A stretch of DNA of 64,000 bases, taken from Thermus altitudinis (lineage in GTDB: Bacteria > Deinococcota > Deinococci > Deinococcales > Thermaceae). Shown in pieces: positions 54,968 to 63,799 of the stretch; positions within the stretch are counted from its first letter, which is position 1, and the number at the start of each line of letters is the position of its first letter. The stretch covers positions 54,998-118,997 of the forward strand of contig NZ_JAKTNQ010000002.1 in assembly GCF_022760835.1 (NCBI RefSeq), written 5' to 3'. The translations under genes were made by a program, and so were the position numbers. Below the pieces are notes generated by a model that was not told the DNA's origin, searched no databases, and worked only from the letters and a program-made list of their open reading frames with translations.

Positions 54968-55802
54968 GCCGCCTGAGTATAGCCGCCTTCACGGTATTGG
55001 CCATCAGCATGGCCACGGTCATGGGCCCCACGCCCCCGGGGACCGGGGTGACGGCGGAGGCCACCTCGGCCACCTCCGGGTGCACATCCCCCAGGAGCTT
55101 GTCTTCCTGCCGGTTCACCCCCACATCCACCACGATGGCCCCGGGCCGCACCCACTCCTTCCGCACCAAGTGGGGCTTCCCCACCGCCACCACCAACACC
55201 TCTGCCCGCCGGGCGATCTCGGGGAGGTTCCGGGTACGGGAATGGGCCACGGTCACCGTGGCATCCTCCCGCAGGAGGAGGCCGGCGAGGGGCTTGCCCA
55301 CGATGTTGGACCGCCCCAGGACCACCACCTCCTTGCCTCTTAACTCCACCCCATAGTGCTGCAGGAGGCGGACGATGCCTAGGGGCGTGCAGGGGAAAAG
55401 CCCCTCGCCCCCGCTCCAAAGCTTGCCCACGTTGAAGGGATGGAAGCCATCCACATCCTTGAGGGGAGAGATGGCCTCTAAAACCCGCTCCGTGCGGATG
55501 TGGGCGGGCAAGGGAAGCTGGACCAGGATACCGTCCACCTCGGGATCTTGGTTGAGGGTCTGGATCCGCTCCAAAAGGGCGCCCTCGGGGGTATCCGCCG
55601 GATATACCTCCACCTGGCTCAAAAGGCCAAGCTCCCGGGCCCTTTTGTCCTTAAGGCGCACGTAGGAAACCGAGGCGGGGTCCTCCCCCAAACGGATCAC
55701 CCTGAGGGAGGGTACGAACGGCAAGGAGCTAAGGGTCTGCCTCAGCTCCTGGTACACGGTTTTCGCCACCTCGTGGCCGGAAAGTATACGGGCAAGGGTC
55801 AT
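54951..55802 (-). CDS. folD: Methylenetetrahydrofolate dehydrogenase / cyclohydrolase
   Basis: 283 aa, typical length. Makes 10-formyl-THF for purine synthesis. Marks: YVRLKDKRARELG, DGILVQLPLPAHI (about 81-93), GRSNIVGKPLAGLLL for NADP, and a C-terminal VTPVPGGVGPMTVAML. It starts 1 nt after the nusB stop and overlaps the DUF212 gene. Confidence 0.95.
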   Translation of the reverse strand: MTLARILSGHEVAKTVYQELRQTLSSLPFVPSLRVIRLGEDPASVSYVRLKDKRARELGLLSQVEVYPADTPEGALLERIQTLNQDPEVDGILVQLPLPAHIRTERVLEAISPLKDVDGFHPFNVGKLWSGGEGLFPCTPLGIVRLLQHYGVELRGKEVVVLGRSNIVGKPLAGLLLREDATVTVAHSRTRNLPEIARRAEVLVVAVGKPHLVRKEWVRPGAIVVDVGVNRQEDKLLGDVHPEVAEVASAVTPVPGGVGPMTVAMLMANTVKAAILRRHGLSG

Positions 55803-55803
55803 C

Positions 55804-56259
55804 TCAGCCCTCCTTAGGCACCACCTTCAGCTCGCCCCCCTGGATCCGCCGGTACAAGCGGCCGAGAACCCCGTTGACAAAGGCCCCTGAATGCTCTCCC
55901 CCATAGCGGTTGGCAATCTTCACCGCCACCTCAATCAGGGGAGCAAAGGGGGTGGGTTCGTACAGCATCTCGTAGGTGGCCAGACGCAGCACGGTGAGGT
56001 CGGTCTTGGACATCTGGGCGAAATCCCACCCCTCCACCGTCTCCCGTAGCACCTGGTCCACCTCCTCCGCATGGGCCTTGTACCCCTCTAAAAGGCGCCG
56101 GGCAAAGGCCACCCCCTCCTGGTCCAGGGGATCCCCGTAGGAGTCCTCCTCTCCTCCCATCTCCTCCAAGGCGTGACGGAAAGCTTCCTCCAGATCCACC
56201 CCCCCCTGGGTGTGGGCAAAGAGGGCCCGCATGGCCAGTTCCCTGGCTCGCCTAAGCAT
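55804..56259 (-). CDS. nusB: Transcription antitermination factor NusB
   Basis: 151 aa all-helical protein. MLRRARELAMRALFAH and KTDLTVLRLATYEMLYEP and FVNGVLGRLYR are family marks. It binds boxA RNA in rRNA antitermination. It overlaps the Asp23-type gene by 8 nt and precedes folD by 1 nt. Confidence 0.92.
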   Translation of the reverse strand: MLRRARELAMRALFAHTQGGVDLEEAFRHALEEMGGEEDSYGDPLDQEGVAFARRLLEGYKAHAEEVDQVLRETVEGWDFAQMSKTDLTVLRLATYEMLYEPTPFAPLIEVAVKIANRYGGEHSGAFVNGVLGRLYRRIQGGELKVVPKEG

Positions 56260-56581
56260 GGGCCTCCTTTCGGTACTCCACCTGGGCCACGGTGAGGTTC
56301 ACCGCCTGAACCTTTTCCCCGGTGGCCAGGAATAGGGCTTCGGCCACTGCCTTTTGCACCGCCTGGGCCACCTCGGGAATGGAAACCCCGTAGTCCACGG
56401 AAAGAACCAGGTCCACCGTGTACCCCTCGGGGGCACGCTCCACCTTGATGGGCTTCATCCGACGGAAAACCTCACCCAAAGAGCGGGGTGCGGTTTCCAA
56501 AAGCCGCACCCCCTGGACGTCGGAAAGGGCGTGGCCCACCAGCCCCTCGAGGGCCTGGTCGCTGATCTCGTACTCCACCAT
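56252..56581 (-). CDS. Asp23/Gls24-family protein
   Basis: 109 aa. VEYEISDQALEGLVGHALSDVQGVRLLE and VDYGVSIPEVAQAVQKAVAEAL are family marks (formerly DUF322). The function is uncertain; family members are linked to the cell envelope in Gram-positives and are often found next to nusB. The ATG at 56581 is preferred to an adjacent GTG at 56584. Confidence 0.88.
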   Translation of the reverse strand: MVEYEISDQALEGLVGHALSDVQGVRLLETAPRSLGEVFRRMKPIKVERAPEGYTVDLVLSVDYGVSIPEVAQAVQKAVAEALFLATGEKVQAVNLTVAQVEYRKEAHA

Positions 56582-56593
56582 CACACGCCCAGT

Positions 56594-57931
56594 CTACATC
56601 TCCATCCGCCGGGCCACGAAGTTGGTGTACACGGCCCCCCGGCGGAAGAAGGCGTTTTGCAGCACCTTTTGGTGGAAGGGGATGGTGGTCTTAAGGCCAG
56701 GCCCCTCGATCACCGTTTCCGAAAGCGCCCGCTCCATGCGCCGGATGGCCTCCTCCCGGGTGGGCGCCCAGGCGATGATCTTGGCGATCAGGCTGTCGTA
56801 GTGGGGCGGGATCTGGTACCCCGCATAAAGGTGGCTGTCCACCCGGATCCCCGGCCCCCCGGGGAAAAGGAGGGTTTCCACCTTGCCGATGGAGGGCCTA
56901 AAGCCCTTCTCCGGGTCTTCGGCATTGATGCGCACCTCTATGGCATGGCCCCGGACCTCCACCTCCTCCTGCTGGATCCAAAGCCTTTCCCCCATGGCGA
57001 TGCGGAACTGGGCCTGGACCAGGTCCACCCCCGTGATCATCTCGGTCACGGGGTGCTCCACCTGGATGCGGGTGTTCATCTCTATGAAGTAAAAGTTGCC
57101 CTCCTTGTCCACCAGAAATTCCAGGGTGCCGGCGGAAACATACCCCACGTGCCGGGCGAGCCGGGCTGCGGCCTCGGCAATGGCCTTGCGGGTTTCCCAG
57201 GGAAGGGTGCTGGGGGCTTCTTCCAGGAGCTTTTGGTGCCGGCGTTGAATGGAACAGTCCCTCTCCCACAGGTGAATCACGTTCTCCCCATCCCCCAGAA
57301 CCTGGATTTCTATGTGTTTTGGCTCTTCAATGTACTTCTCCAGGTAGACGGCAGGGTTGCCAAAGGCCGCCCGCGCCTCCTCCTGGGCCTGCTGGACCGC
57401 CCTCTCTAGCTCCTCTTCGGTGTGTACCAACCGCATTCCCCTGCCCCCACCCCCAGCGGAGGCTTTGAGGATCACGGGATAGCCGATCTCGTGAGCGGCC
57501 CGCCTGGCCTCCTCCACGCTCGCAAGCTCATCCGTTCCCGGAACCGTGGGAACCCCAGCCTCGCGCGCCACCTTCCTGGCGGTAGCCTTATCCCCCAGGG
57601 CGCGCATGTTCTCAGGGGTGGGGCCGATAAAGGTGATGCCATGGTCCCGGCACATCTCGGCAAAGGTGGCGTTTTCCGCCAGAAAGCCATAGCCGGGATG
57701 GATGGCGTCGGCCCCGGTCACGATGGCCGCGGAAAGCAGGTTGGGGATGTTCAGGTAGCTCTGCCCCGAAGGGGGCGGCCCAATGCAAATGGCCTCGTCC
57801 GCCAAAAGCACCGGCAGGCTCTTCTCATCAGCGGTGGAGTGGGCCACCACGGTCTTGATCCCCAGCTCCTTGGCGGCCCGGATAATCCGGAGGGCGATCT
57901 CGCCCCGGTTGGCGATCAGAACCTTTTTCAT
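56594..57931 (-). CDS. accC: Biotin carboxylase subunit of acetyl-CoA carboxylase
   Basis: 445 aa, typical. Catalyses ATP-dependent carboxylation of biotin on AccB, the first half of malonyl-CoA synthesis. [54 protein letters not shown] and [18 protein letters not shown] are the ATP-grasp landmarks. It overlaps accB by 4 nt. The carboxyltransferase genes are elsewhere. Confidence 0.96.
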   Translation of the reverse strand: MKKVLIANRGEIALRIIRAAKELGIKTVVAHSTADEKSLPVLLADEAICIGPPPSGQSYLNIPNLLSAAIVTGADAIHPGYGFLAENATFAEMCRDHGITFIGPTPENMRALGDKATARKVAREAGVPTVPGTDELASVEEARRAAHEIGYPVILKASAGGGGRGMRLVHTEEELERAVQQAQEEARAAFGNPAVYLEKYIEEPKHIEIQVLGDGENVIHLWERDCSIQRRHQKLLEEAPSTLPWETRKAIAEAAARLARHVGYVSAGTLEFLVDKEGNFYFIEMNTRIQVEHPVTEMITGVDLVQAQFRIAMGERLWIQQEEVEVRGHAIEVRINAEDPEKGFRPSIGKVETLLFPGGPGIRVDSHLYAGYQIPPHYDSLIAKIIAWAPTREEAIRRMERALSETVIEGPGLKTTIPFHQKVLQNAFFRRGAVYTNFVARRMEM

Positions 57932-58437
57932 AGCGGCTGGATCAGGAACAGGGGCTGCCCGTACTCCACGGGTTCCCCGTTTTTCACCAGGATCTTTTTA
58001 ACGATGCCGGAAACCTCCGACTCAATCTCGTTCATCAGCTTCATGGCCTCGATGATGCAGAGCACCTGGCCCTTCTCCACCCGGTCCCCTTCCTCCACGT
58101 AAGGGGGGGCATCGGGGGCGGGGGCCCGGTAGAAGGTACCCACGATGGGGGCCCTGATCTCCACACAACCCGCACAGCTGTCCTCGGCTTGGGTGGCTTC
58201 CGGTTGGGGGGCTTCCGCAGGCGGAGACGGGGGTACCGGAGCCGAGCCGGTGGGCCCAGGTGAAGGCAAGGGAGCTGGCGGGCTGGCGGGGGTGGGTAGA
58301 CCTTGGGGCACGGCCACCACCTGCACCTCACCCCCGCGGCGTACGGTCAGCTTGTAATCGGGAGTCTCCAGGGTGAGCTCGCTCACCCCATGCTCCACCA
58401 GGGCCTGCAGGATCTGCTTCAGTTCCTTGGGCGTCAT
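57928..58437 (-). CDS. accB: Biotin carboxyl carrier protein
   Basis: 169 aa. The start [17 protein letters not shown] was chosen for GAGGTG 7 nt upstream. A Pro/Ala-rich linker (about 55-90) joins to a biotinyl domain whose Lys is in [13 protein letters not shown] near residue 133. It precedes and overlaps accC, the normal order. Confidence 0.94.
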   Translation of the reverse strand: MTPKELKQILQALVEHGVSELTLETPDYKLTVRRGGEVQVVAVPQGLPTPASPPAPLPSPGPTGSAPVPPSPPAEAPQPEATQAEDSCAGCVEIRAPIVGTFYRAPAPDAPPYVEEGDRVEKGQVLCIIEAMKLMNEIESEVSGIVKKILVKNGEPVEYGQPLFLIQPL

Positions 58438-58497
58438 AGGAGCACCTCGCGGCATAAAGCTTACCCTATCCAAGGGCCACCACCACCTTTGGACCCG

Positions 58498-58530
58498 GTA
58501 AAAGAAAGAACCCGGGGGTGAACCCGGGCG
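58498..58530 (-). terminator. efp terminator
   Basis: Arms CCCGGG and CCCGGG (self-complementary) with a 6-nt loop, followed on the minus strand by TTCTTTCTTTT. It separates efp from accB. Confidence 0.75.
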
Positions 58531-58546
58531 ATCCGGCCCAAAGGCC

Positions 58547-59101
58547 TCAGGCGCGGCCCACGTACTGGCCCGTGCGGGTATCCACCTTGATGACCTCGCC
58601 GGGCTCCACAAAAAGGGGCACCTGGACCACCGCTCCGGTCTCCAGGGTGGCGGGCTTGCTCCCGCCGGAGACCGTGTCCCCCCGCACCCCCGGAGGCGTG
58701 TCCACCACCTTGAGCTCCACCACGGTGGGCGGGGTGATCTTCAGGGGGCGCCCCTCGTACATGTCCCCCAGGACGGTCATCCCCTCCTTGAGAAACCGCG
58801 CGGCCTCCACCTGGTCCTTGGGCAGGTGGAACTGTTCGTAGGTCTCGAGGTCCATGAAGACCAGGTCGTCCCCCTCCTGGTACAGGTACTGGAGCTCCCG
58901 GGTTTCCACGTAGATGTCTTCCAGCTTCTCCCCGGAGTTGAAGGTGCGCTCAATGGTGGCCCCGGTTTCCAGGTTCTTGAACTTGGCCACCACCTTGGCC
59001 CCACCGCGGCCAATCTTTTGGTGCTGGTATTCCACGCACTCCCAAAGGCCACCCTCCATCCTCACCTTGGTTCCGGGTCTAAGGTCGGTCACGCTGATCA
59101 T
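58547..59101 (-). CDS. efp: Elongation factor P
   Basis: 184 aa, three beta domains. It rescues ribosomes at proline runs. The domain I tip reads [10 protein letters not shown] with Arg32 where E. coli has a beta-lysylated Lys, as in T. thermophilus EF-P. The C-terminal [19 protein letters not shown] and [17 protein letters not shown] are conserved. It overlaps the gene upstream by 4 nt. Confidence 0.95.
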   Translation of the reverse strand: MISVTDLRPGTKVRMEGGLWECVEYQHQKIGRGGAKVVAKFKNLETGATIERTFNSGEKLEDIYVETRELQYLYQEGDDLVFMDLETYEQFHLPKDQVEAARFLKEGMTVLGDMYEGRPLKITPPTVVELKVVDTPPGVRGDTVSGGSKPATLETGAVVQVPLFVEPGEVIKVDTRTGQYVGRA

Positions 59102-60000
59102 GCTTCCTCCTGAAGGTCCAAGACCTGGGGCGCAAGCCCTAAGAGGTCAATATACCGGAGGTACTCCTCCTCCCCAAGCTCCCGCCCAGCCAAGGCCACC
59201 AAAAGGGCCTCCATGACGTTGGTGCCAAAGCTCCGCCCATTTAGGCGGGGGGTGGTGGTGATGAGGCGCCTTACCCCCCGTTCCCTAAGGAAGGCCACAT
59301 CGTCCTCCGTGGTGGTGTTGGTGAGCACGGTTTTCCCCTTCATGGCGTCGGGCATATGGCGTTTAATGTAGTGCCAGTCCCCCGCCACCAGATCCGCCCA
59401 CAGATAGTAGCGGCTTCGCCAGTCCACCACCCGCCTCTCCTGCTTTTCCCCCGTGGGGTAGAGGAGCGGGAAGGGAAGCTGGGTGAGGAGGGGGAGGAGA
59501 ACGGAGGCCAGCTTCTGCAAAAAGGAGAGGGAGTACAGGGGTATGGGTAGCCCCAGGGCAAAGATGAAATCCCCGTAAAGAACCTTAGCTCCAGCCTCGT
59601 GCAGGGCCTCAGCCAAACCAAAGCGATCCACAGCGGAGGGCAACAATACCTTGGTTTCTTTCCAGTTTATCAGCCCGGCCAGCTGGGCCACCGCCCGGCG
59701 CTCCAAGGTGTGCTTAAGACCCGAGCCGTCCACCACCGGGGTTTTACGGGCAGCATCCTTAAGCCTTTGGGCGTCCCGGATGGTGTAACGCCGCCCCCCG
59801 GCCCATAGGTAGAGGTCTATGCCCCCAAGGCCGATGGCCTCCACCTGCCCGTCCAACTCCGCAATGAGGCAAAGGGCCCGTTGGAAATCCCCGTCCGTGC
59901 CCCGCCTTTCCAGGTTTACCCTTTCCCCCAGAAGCTCCAGCTCCACCACCGAGTCGCGCCGGCTAGAGCCCAGGGATACCGAAACCACACGCTTGGCCAC
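59098..60000 (-). CDS. Conserved protein of unknown function, upstream of efp
   Basis: 300 aa, mostly soluble. Nucleotide-like VVSVSLGSSRRDSVVEL at the start, GLGGIDLYLWAGGRRYTIRDA near residue 60, DGSGLKHTLERRAVAQL, and a C-terminal KTVLTNTTTEDDVAFLRERG and TTPRLNGRSFGTNVMEAL. It looks like a multi-domain enzyme, but I cannot name the activity. It overlaps efp by 4 nt. Confidence 0.75.
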   Translation of the reverse strand: MAKRVVSVSLGSSRRDSVVELELLGERVNLERRGTDGDFQRALCLIAELDGQVEAIGLGGIDLYLWAGGRRYTIRDAQRLKDAARKTPVVDGSGLKHTLERRAVAQLAGLINWKETKVLLPSAVDRFGLAEALHEAGAKVLYGDFIFALGLPIPLYSLSFLQKLASVLLPLLTQLPFPLLYPTGEKQERRVVDWRSRYYLWADLVAGDWHYIKRHMPDAMKGKTVLTNTTTEDDVAFLRERGVRRLITTTPRLNGRSFGTNVMEALLVALAGRELGEEEYLRYIDLLGLAPQVLDLQEEA

Positions 60001-60006
60001 GAAGGG

Positions 60007-60171
60007 CTATTCTAACCCCGCCCAGAGGGCCAGGGCCAGGAAAACCCCAGCGAGAAGGAAAAAGGGCCAGACCCTCCGAACCCCAACGAGCCGGGCCAGA
60101 AGGCCGAAGACCAGGCTGCCAAAGGCCAGGGCCAAGAAGAGGGCCTCGAGGTGGGCCACGAAGGACCGCAT
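60007..60171 (-). CDS. Small two-helix membrane protein (54 aa)
   Basis: Too short for usual gene callers. It begins MRSFVAHLEALFLALAFGSL and has two helices (LEALFLALAFGSLVFGLLA; VWPFFLLAGVFLALALWAG) around a basic loop (LVGVRRV). TAACCT ends 6 nt before the ATG, so it may be the leaderless first gene of the transcript with the 59098-60000 gene, 6 nt downstream. Function unknown. Confidence 0.5.
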   Translation of the reverse strand: MRSFVAHLEALFLALAFGSLVFGLLARLVGVRRVWPFFLLAGVFLALALWAGLE

Positions 60172-60305
60172 GGCCTAAGGTTAGCGCAAGACCCCCATCC
60201 CTGGGACGGCCGAAGGGGGCGGCCCGCCTCGAGTTCCCATTCCCGCCAGCGCCGGCCCAGGACCCAGTGGACCCTACCCCAGGACCAGGCCAAAGGAAGG
60301 GTCCC

Positions 60306-61178
60306 CTACCGCCCCCTGGCCTCCAGCCACCCCGCCTGCAAACCCTTAAGGCCTATGGCGTGGTACACCAGTTGGGCCGCGGTCATCTCCGCATGGAACT
60401 GACCCGTTGGGGAAAGCTCCACAAAATCCATGCCCACCACCTCCTTTTCCGCGAAAACCGCCGCAAGGAGGTCCACCACCTGGCGGTAGGAAAGCCCTCC
60501 CGGCAAGGGGGTACCCACGCTGGGCATAAGGCTTGGGTCTAGGGCGTCAAAGTCCAGGCTGATGTACACCCGCTCACCCAAAGCCCCCAGTATCTCCTCT
60601 AGAAGCCCTTCCCGGTGCAGGCGATGGGCGGGAAAAAGGGCCACCCCCTTCTCCTGGGCAAAGGCCAAGGAGTCTTGGTCTATGGCCCTAATCCCCACCT
60701 GCACCAAGGAAAACCCTTCCTGGACTAAGCGGTAGAAGGGGGAAGCATGGGAATACACCGAACCTTGCCACGAGGGGTAAAGATCCGCATGGGCATCTAT
60801 CTGGAGCAGGGAAAACTCCCCCAAGACCTCCCGATGGGCCTGAACCAGGGGGTGGGTGATGGAGTGGTCTCCCCCCAAGGAGACCACGAACTTCCCCGCC
60901 CGAAGGTGCGTAAGGGCGGCCTCCCAGATCAGGGCGTGGCTTGCCTCTGCGCTCCCCGCCACCCAAGGGACGGGCTCGGTTGCGTGGATCCCCACCTCCT
61001 CAGGGGCCACCTCCAGCTCCAAAAGGAAGGGCTCCAGCTCCCGGCTGGCCAGGAGGATGGCCTCAGGGCCCCGCCTGGCCCCGGGCAAAAAGGAGAGGGA
61101 AAGGTCGTAGGGCACGGGCAGGACCACCACCCGAGCCTCCGGGTATGGGGTATCGCGTTCACCAAAGGGAAGACGCAT
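60306..61178 (-). CDS. speB: Agmatinase-family ureohydrolase (SpeB)
   Basis: 290 aa. Metal-binding ureohydrolase: GGDHSITHP, QIDAHADLYPSW and SLDFDALDPSLMPSVGTPLP carry the binuclear Mn2+ ligands. In Thermus the SpeB homologue hydrolyses N1-aminopropylagmatine to spermidine and urea in the polyamine pathway; agmatine itself is an alternative. It lies 24 nt after the M20 peptidase stop. Confidence 0.88.
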   Translation of the reverse strand: MRLPFGERDTPYPEARVVVLPVPYDLSLSFLPGARRGPEAILLASRELEPFLLELEVAPEEVGIHATEPVPWVAGSAEASHALIWEAALTHLRAGKFVVSLGGDHSITHPLVQAHREVLGEFSLLQIDAHADLYPSWQGSVYSHASPFYRLVQEGFSLVQVGIRAIDQDSLAFAQEKGVALFPAHRLHREGLLEEILGALGERVYISLDFDALDPSLMPSVGTPLPGGLSYRQVVDLLAAVFAEKEVVGMDFVELSPTGQFHAEMTAAQLVYHAIGLKGLQAGWLEARGR

Positions 61179-61202
61179 ACCCCTAAGAGCCTAGCAGATG
61201 GC

Positions 61203-62528
61203 CTAGCGCCCGAGGAAGAAAAGCTCTAAAAGCCTGAGAAGGGCTAGGGTACCCCGCTCAAAGTCCTGGATGCGGATATGCTCGTTGGGGCTGTGCACCC
61301 GGCTACCCGGATACCCCACCCCCAGGCCCACCGCCGGAGCCTTGAGGTAGTGGAGGAAGGGGTGCATGGGACCGGACCCTGCCATGTTGGGATAGAGGAC
61401 GGCCCTCTCCCCAAAGGCCTCCTCCAGAGCCCTCTTGGCCAGGTTCACGAAGGGATGGGAAAGATCCGAACGGGCGGGATGCTCCCCTTTCTCCAGGACC
61501 ACCACCTCCACGTCGTGAAAGCCCTGGGCCTCGAGGTGCCGCCTCAAAAGCCCAGGGATCTCCTCCGGGTCCTGATCCGGCACCAGGCGGAAGTCCAGCT
61601 TGGCTAAGGCCTCTGCGGGCAACACCGTCTTGGACCCCGGGCCACCGTAGCCTGAATGAAAACCATTCATGTTGACGCAGGGCTCGGCATAAAGCCGCTG
61701 GTTGAACTCCAGGTTCCTGGCCCCTCCCAAAAAGTCCCGCACGCCAAAGGCCTCCTTTAGGGCCTCGGATTCGTCGGGGATCTCCGCCAGCACCTCCATC
61801 TCCTTGGGGGTTAGAGGGCGGACCCGATCGTAAAACCCCGGGATCAGTACCCTTCCCTCCTCGTCCCTCAGGCTGGCAATGGCCCGGCTTAGGCGGTAGA
61901 TGGGGTTCTCCACCACCGCCCCATAGGAGGAGTGCAGGTCAAAGGCTGCCGTGCGCACCCGAAGCTCCAGGGCCACGATACCCTTAAGCCCCGCATAGAG
62001 GTAAGGACGCCCCTTGGCATCCACCCCACCCGCCTCCCACACCATGGCCTCCGCCGCCAAGAGGTCCTTCTTGTCCCTCACGTAATCCCCCAGGTGGGGG
62101 CTTCCTATCTCCTCCTCCCCCTCCACCACGAACTTCACCCGGGGAAGAAAACCGTGCTTCTTCTGGAATAGGCTTAGGGCCACCACCCGGGCCACCAACT
62201 CCCCCTTGTCGTCGTGGGTACCCCGGCCATACCAAGCGCCCTCCCGTTCCACCAGGCGAAACGGCTCCGTTTCCCAGAGTTCCAGGGGATCCGGAGGCTG
62301 TACATCGTAGTGATTGTAAAATAAAAGCGCCTTATCCCCCTCGCCCCCTTCCGCGTAAACCACCGGGGGGCCGTAGCCGTGGTGTAGCTCCGCCTTTAGG
62401 CCTAGCCCCCCCAATACCTCCGCCACCCTAGCCGCACCCGCCTCGAGGGCCCTCCCTTCGGCGCTCACCGTAGGCAGGGCCACCAACTCCGCCAAAAGCG
62501 CCCTAGCCTCCTCCAAAAACGGCCCCAT
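61203..62528 (-). CDS. M20-family metallopeptidase
   Basis: 441 aa with the M20 zinc motifs: LLFYNHYDVQPPD (first His/Asp), GRGTHDDKGE (bridging Asp), EGEEEIGSPHL (catalytic Glu) and a late HSPNEHIRIQDF. The length and YNHYDVQP motif favour a dipeptidase over ArgE or DapE. The dimerisation domain sits at about 190-300. It starts divergently from mglB with 17 nt between start codons. Confidence 0.87.
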   Translation of the reverse strand: MGPFLEEARALLAELVALPTVSAEGRALEAGAARVAEVLGGLGLKAELHHGYGPPVVYAEGGEGDKALLFYNHYDVQPPDPLELWETEPFRLVEREGAWYGRGTHDDKGELVARVVALSLFQKKHGFLPRVKFVVEGEEEIGSPHLGDYVRDKKDLLAAEAMVWEAGGVDAKGRPYLYAGLKGIVALELRVRTAAFDLHSSYGAVVENPIYRLSRAIASLRDEEGRVLIPGFYDRVRPLTPKEMEVLAEIPDESEALKEAFGVRDFLGGARNLEFNQRLYAEPCVNMNGFHSGYGGPGSKTVLPAEALAKLDFRLVPDQDPEEIPGLLRRHLEAQGFHDVEVVVLEKGEHPARSDLSHPFVNLAKRALEEAFGERAVLYPNMAGSGPMHPFLHYLKAPAVGLGVGYPGSRVHSPNEHIRIQDFERGTLALLRLLELFFLGR

Positions 62529-62545
62529 GATAAACTGAGCATACT

Positions 62546-63037
62546 ATGGTGGAACCCTCCTTGGTCCTCTATGGGGCCCTGTACCAGCGGGCCATGGACG
62601 TGTTACAGGAAACCCTGCAGGAAACTGGGGCCCGCTATGCCCTCTTTGTAGACCGTAAGGGATTCGTTCTGGCCCACAAGGAAGCCCTCTGGGCCCCCAA
62701 GCCCCCGCCCCTGGACTCCCTGGCCACCTTGGTAGCGGGCAACGCTGCCGCCACCCAGGCCCTGGCCAAACTGTTGGGCGAGGCCCGCTTCCAGGAAGTG
62801 GTGCACCAGGGGGAACGCATGGGGCTTTACGTGGACGAAGCCAGCGAGTTCGCCCTTTTGGTCTTGGTCTTTGACGACAACGCCCCCTTGGGAAAGGTCA
62901 AGCTGCACGGCAAGCGGGCTGCGGAAACCTTAGCCCGCCTAGCCGAGGAAGCCCTCGCCAACCCACCCAAGCTGAACCTGGACACCCAGTACCGCGAGGA
63001 AGCCAGGGCGCTCCTAGACGAACTTTTCGGCAACTAA
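62546..63037 (+). CDS. mglB: MglB, Roadblock-type GAP for MglA
   Basis: 163 aa Roadblock/LC7 domain: [40 protein letters not shown] and [20 protein letters not shown]. It stimulates GTP hydrolysis by MglA and helps set the cell pole in other bacteria. TAAACT (62531-62536) is 9 nt before the ATG. mglA starts 1 nt after its stop. Confidence 0.92.
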   Translation: MVEPSLVLYGALYQRAMDVLQETLQETGARYALFVDRKGFVLAHKEALWAPKPPPLDSLATLVAGNAAATQALAKLLGEARFQEVVHQGERMGLYVDEASEFALLVLVFDDNAPLGKVKLHGKRAAETLARLAEEALANPPKLNLDTQYREEARALLDELFGN

Positions 63038-63038
63038 C

Positions 63039-63626
63039 ATGAGCACCATCAACTTCGCCAACCGCGAGATCAACTTCAAAATCGTCTACTACGGCCCGGG
63101 GCTATCCGGAAAAACCACCAACCTGAAATGGATTTATAGCAGAATCCCCGAGGGACGCAAAGGGGAGATGGTTTCCCTAGCCACAGAGGACGAGCGCACC
63201 CTCTTCTTTGACTTCCTTCCCCTAGACCTGGGCGAGGTCAAGGGCTTCAAGACCCGTTTCCACCTTTATACCGTCCCCGGGCAGGTTTTCTACAACGCCA
63301 GCCGCAAGCTCATCCTTAGGGGGGTAGATGGCATCGTATTCGTGGCCGACTCCGCCCCCAACCGCCTCAGGGCCAACGCGGAGAGCATGCGCAACATGCG
63401 GGAGAATCTGGCCGAGTACGGGCTGAGGGTAGAGGATATCCCCGTGGTGCTCCAGGTGAACAAGCGGGATCTTCCCGACGCCTTGCCCGTGGAAATGATC
63501 CAGGCGGTGGTGGATCCCCAAGGGCGCTTCCCCGTGTTTGAGGCGGTGGCCACCGAAGGCAAGGGGGTGTTTGAAACCCTCAAGGAAGTAAGCCGCCTGG
63601 TCCTGGCTAGGGTAGGCAGCACCTAA
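63039..63626 (+). CDS. mglA: MglA, Ras-like polarity GTPase
   Basis: 195 aa. P-loop [12 protein letters not shown] near residues 19-30, G3 region [11 protein letters not shown]4 [11 protein letters not shown] and VATEGKGVF. The PGQ in place of DxxG in G3 is typical of MglA. It controls motility/polarity machinery such as type IV pili in related bacteria. A strong terminator follows. Confidence 0.94.
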   Translation: MSTINFANREINFKIVYYGPGLSGKTTNLKWIYSRIPEGRKGEMVSLATEDERTLFFDFLPLDLGEVKGFKTRFHLYTVPGQVFYNASRKLILRGVDGIVFVADSAPNRLRANAESMRNMRENLAEYGLRVEDIPVVLQVNKRDLPDALPVEMIQAVVDPQGRFPVFEAVATEGKGVFETLKEVSRLVLARVGST

Positions 63627-63639
63627 GCCCTGTCCTTAT

Positions 63640-63671
63640 GGGGCGAGGTGCTACACCTCGCCCCATTTTTT
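63640..63671 (+). terminator. mglBA terminator
   Basis: 11-bp perfect arms GGGGCGAGGTG and CACCTCGCCCC with a 3-nt loop, followed by ATTTTTT. Confidence 0.95.
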
Positions 63672-63726
63672 ACTTCCCCGGATAACCCGCGACCTGCAGT
63701 GGGGTTCTTGCTTCCAAGTGACGACT

Positions 63727-63777
63727 CCCCGCTCTAGAGAGCGGGGCTTCTCAGAGGCGGGTTTATTCCCACCTCTG
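63727..63777 (-). mobile_element. Right-end hairpins of an IS200/IS605-type element (probable omega-RNA 3' end)
   Basis: Two hairpins directly follow the tnpB stop on the minus strand: CAGAGGCGGG/CCCACCTCTG (63752-63777, one mismatch) and CCCCGCTCT/AGAGCGGGG (63727-63746, perfect 9-bp arms). This arrangement matches the subterminal right-end structure of IS605-type elements and the scaffold of TnpB guide RNAs. The exact element boundary below 63727 cannot be fixed; the guide would be around 63695-63720. Confidence 0.65.
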
Positions 63778-63799
63778 AAGGCCCCGTCCGAGCCCTGGC

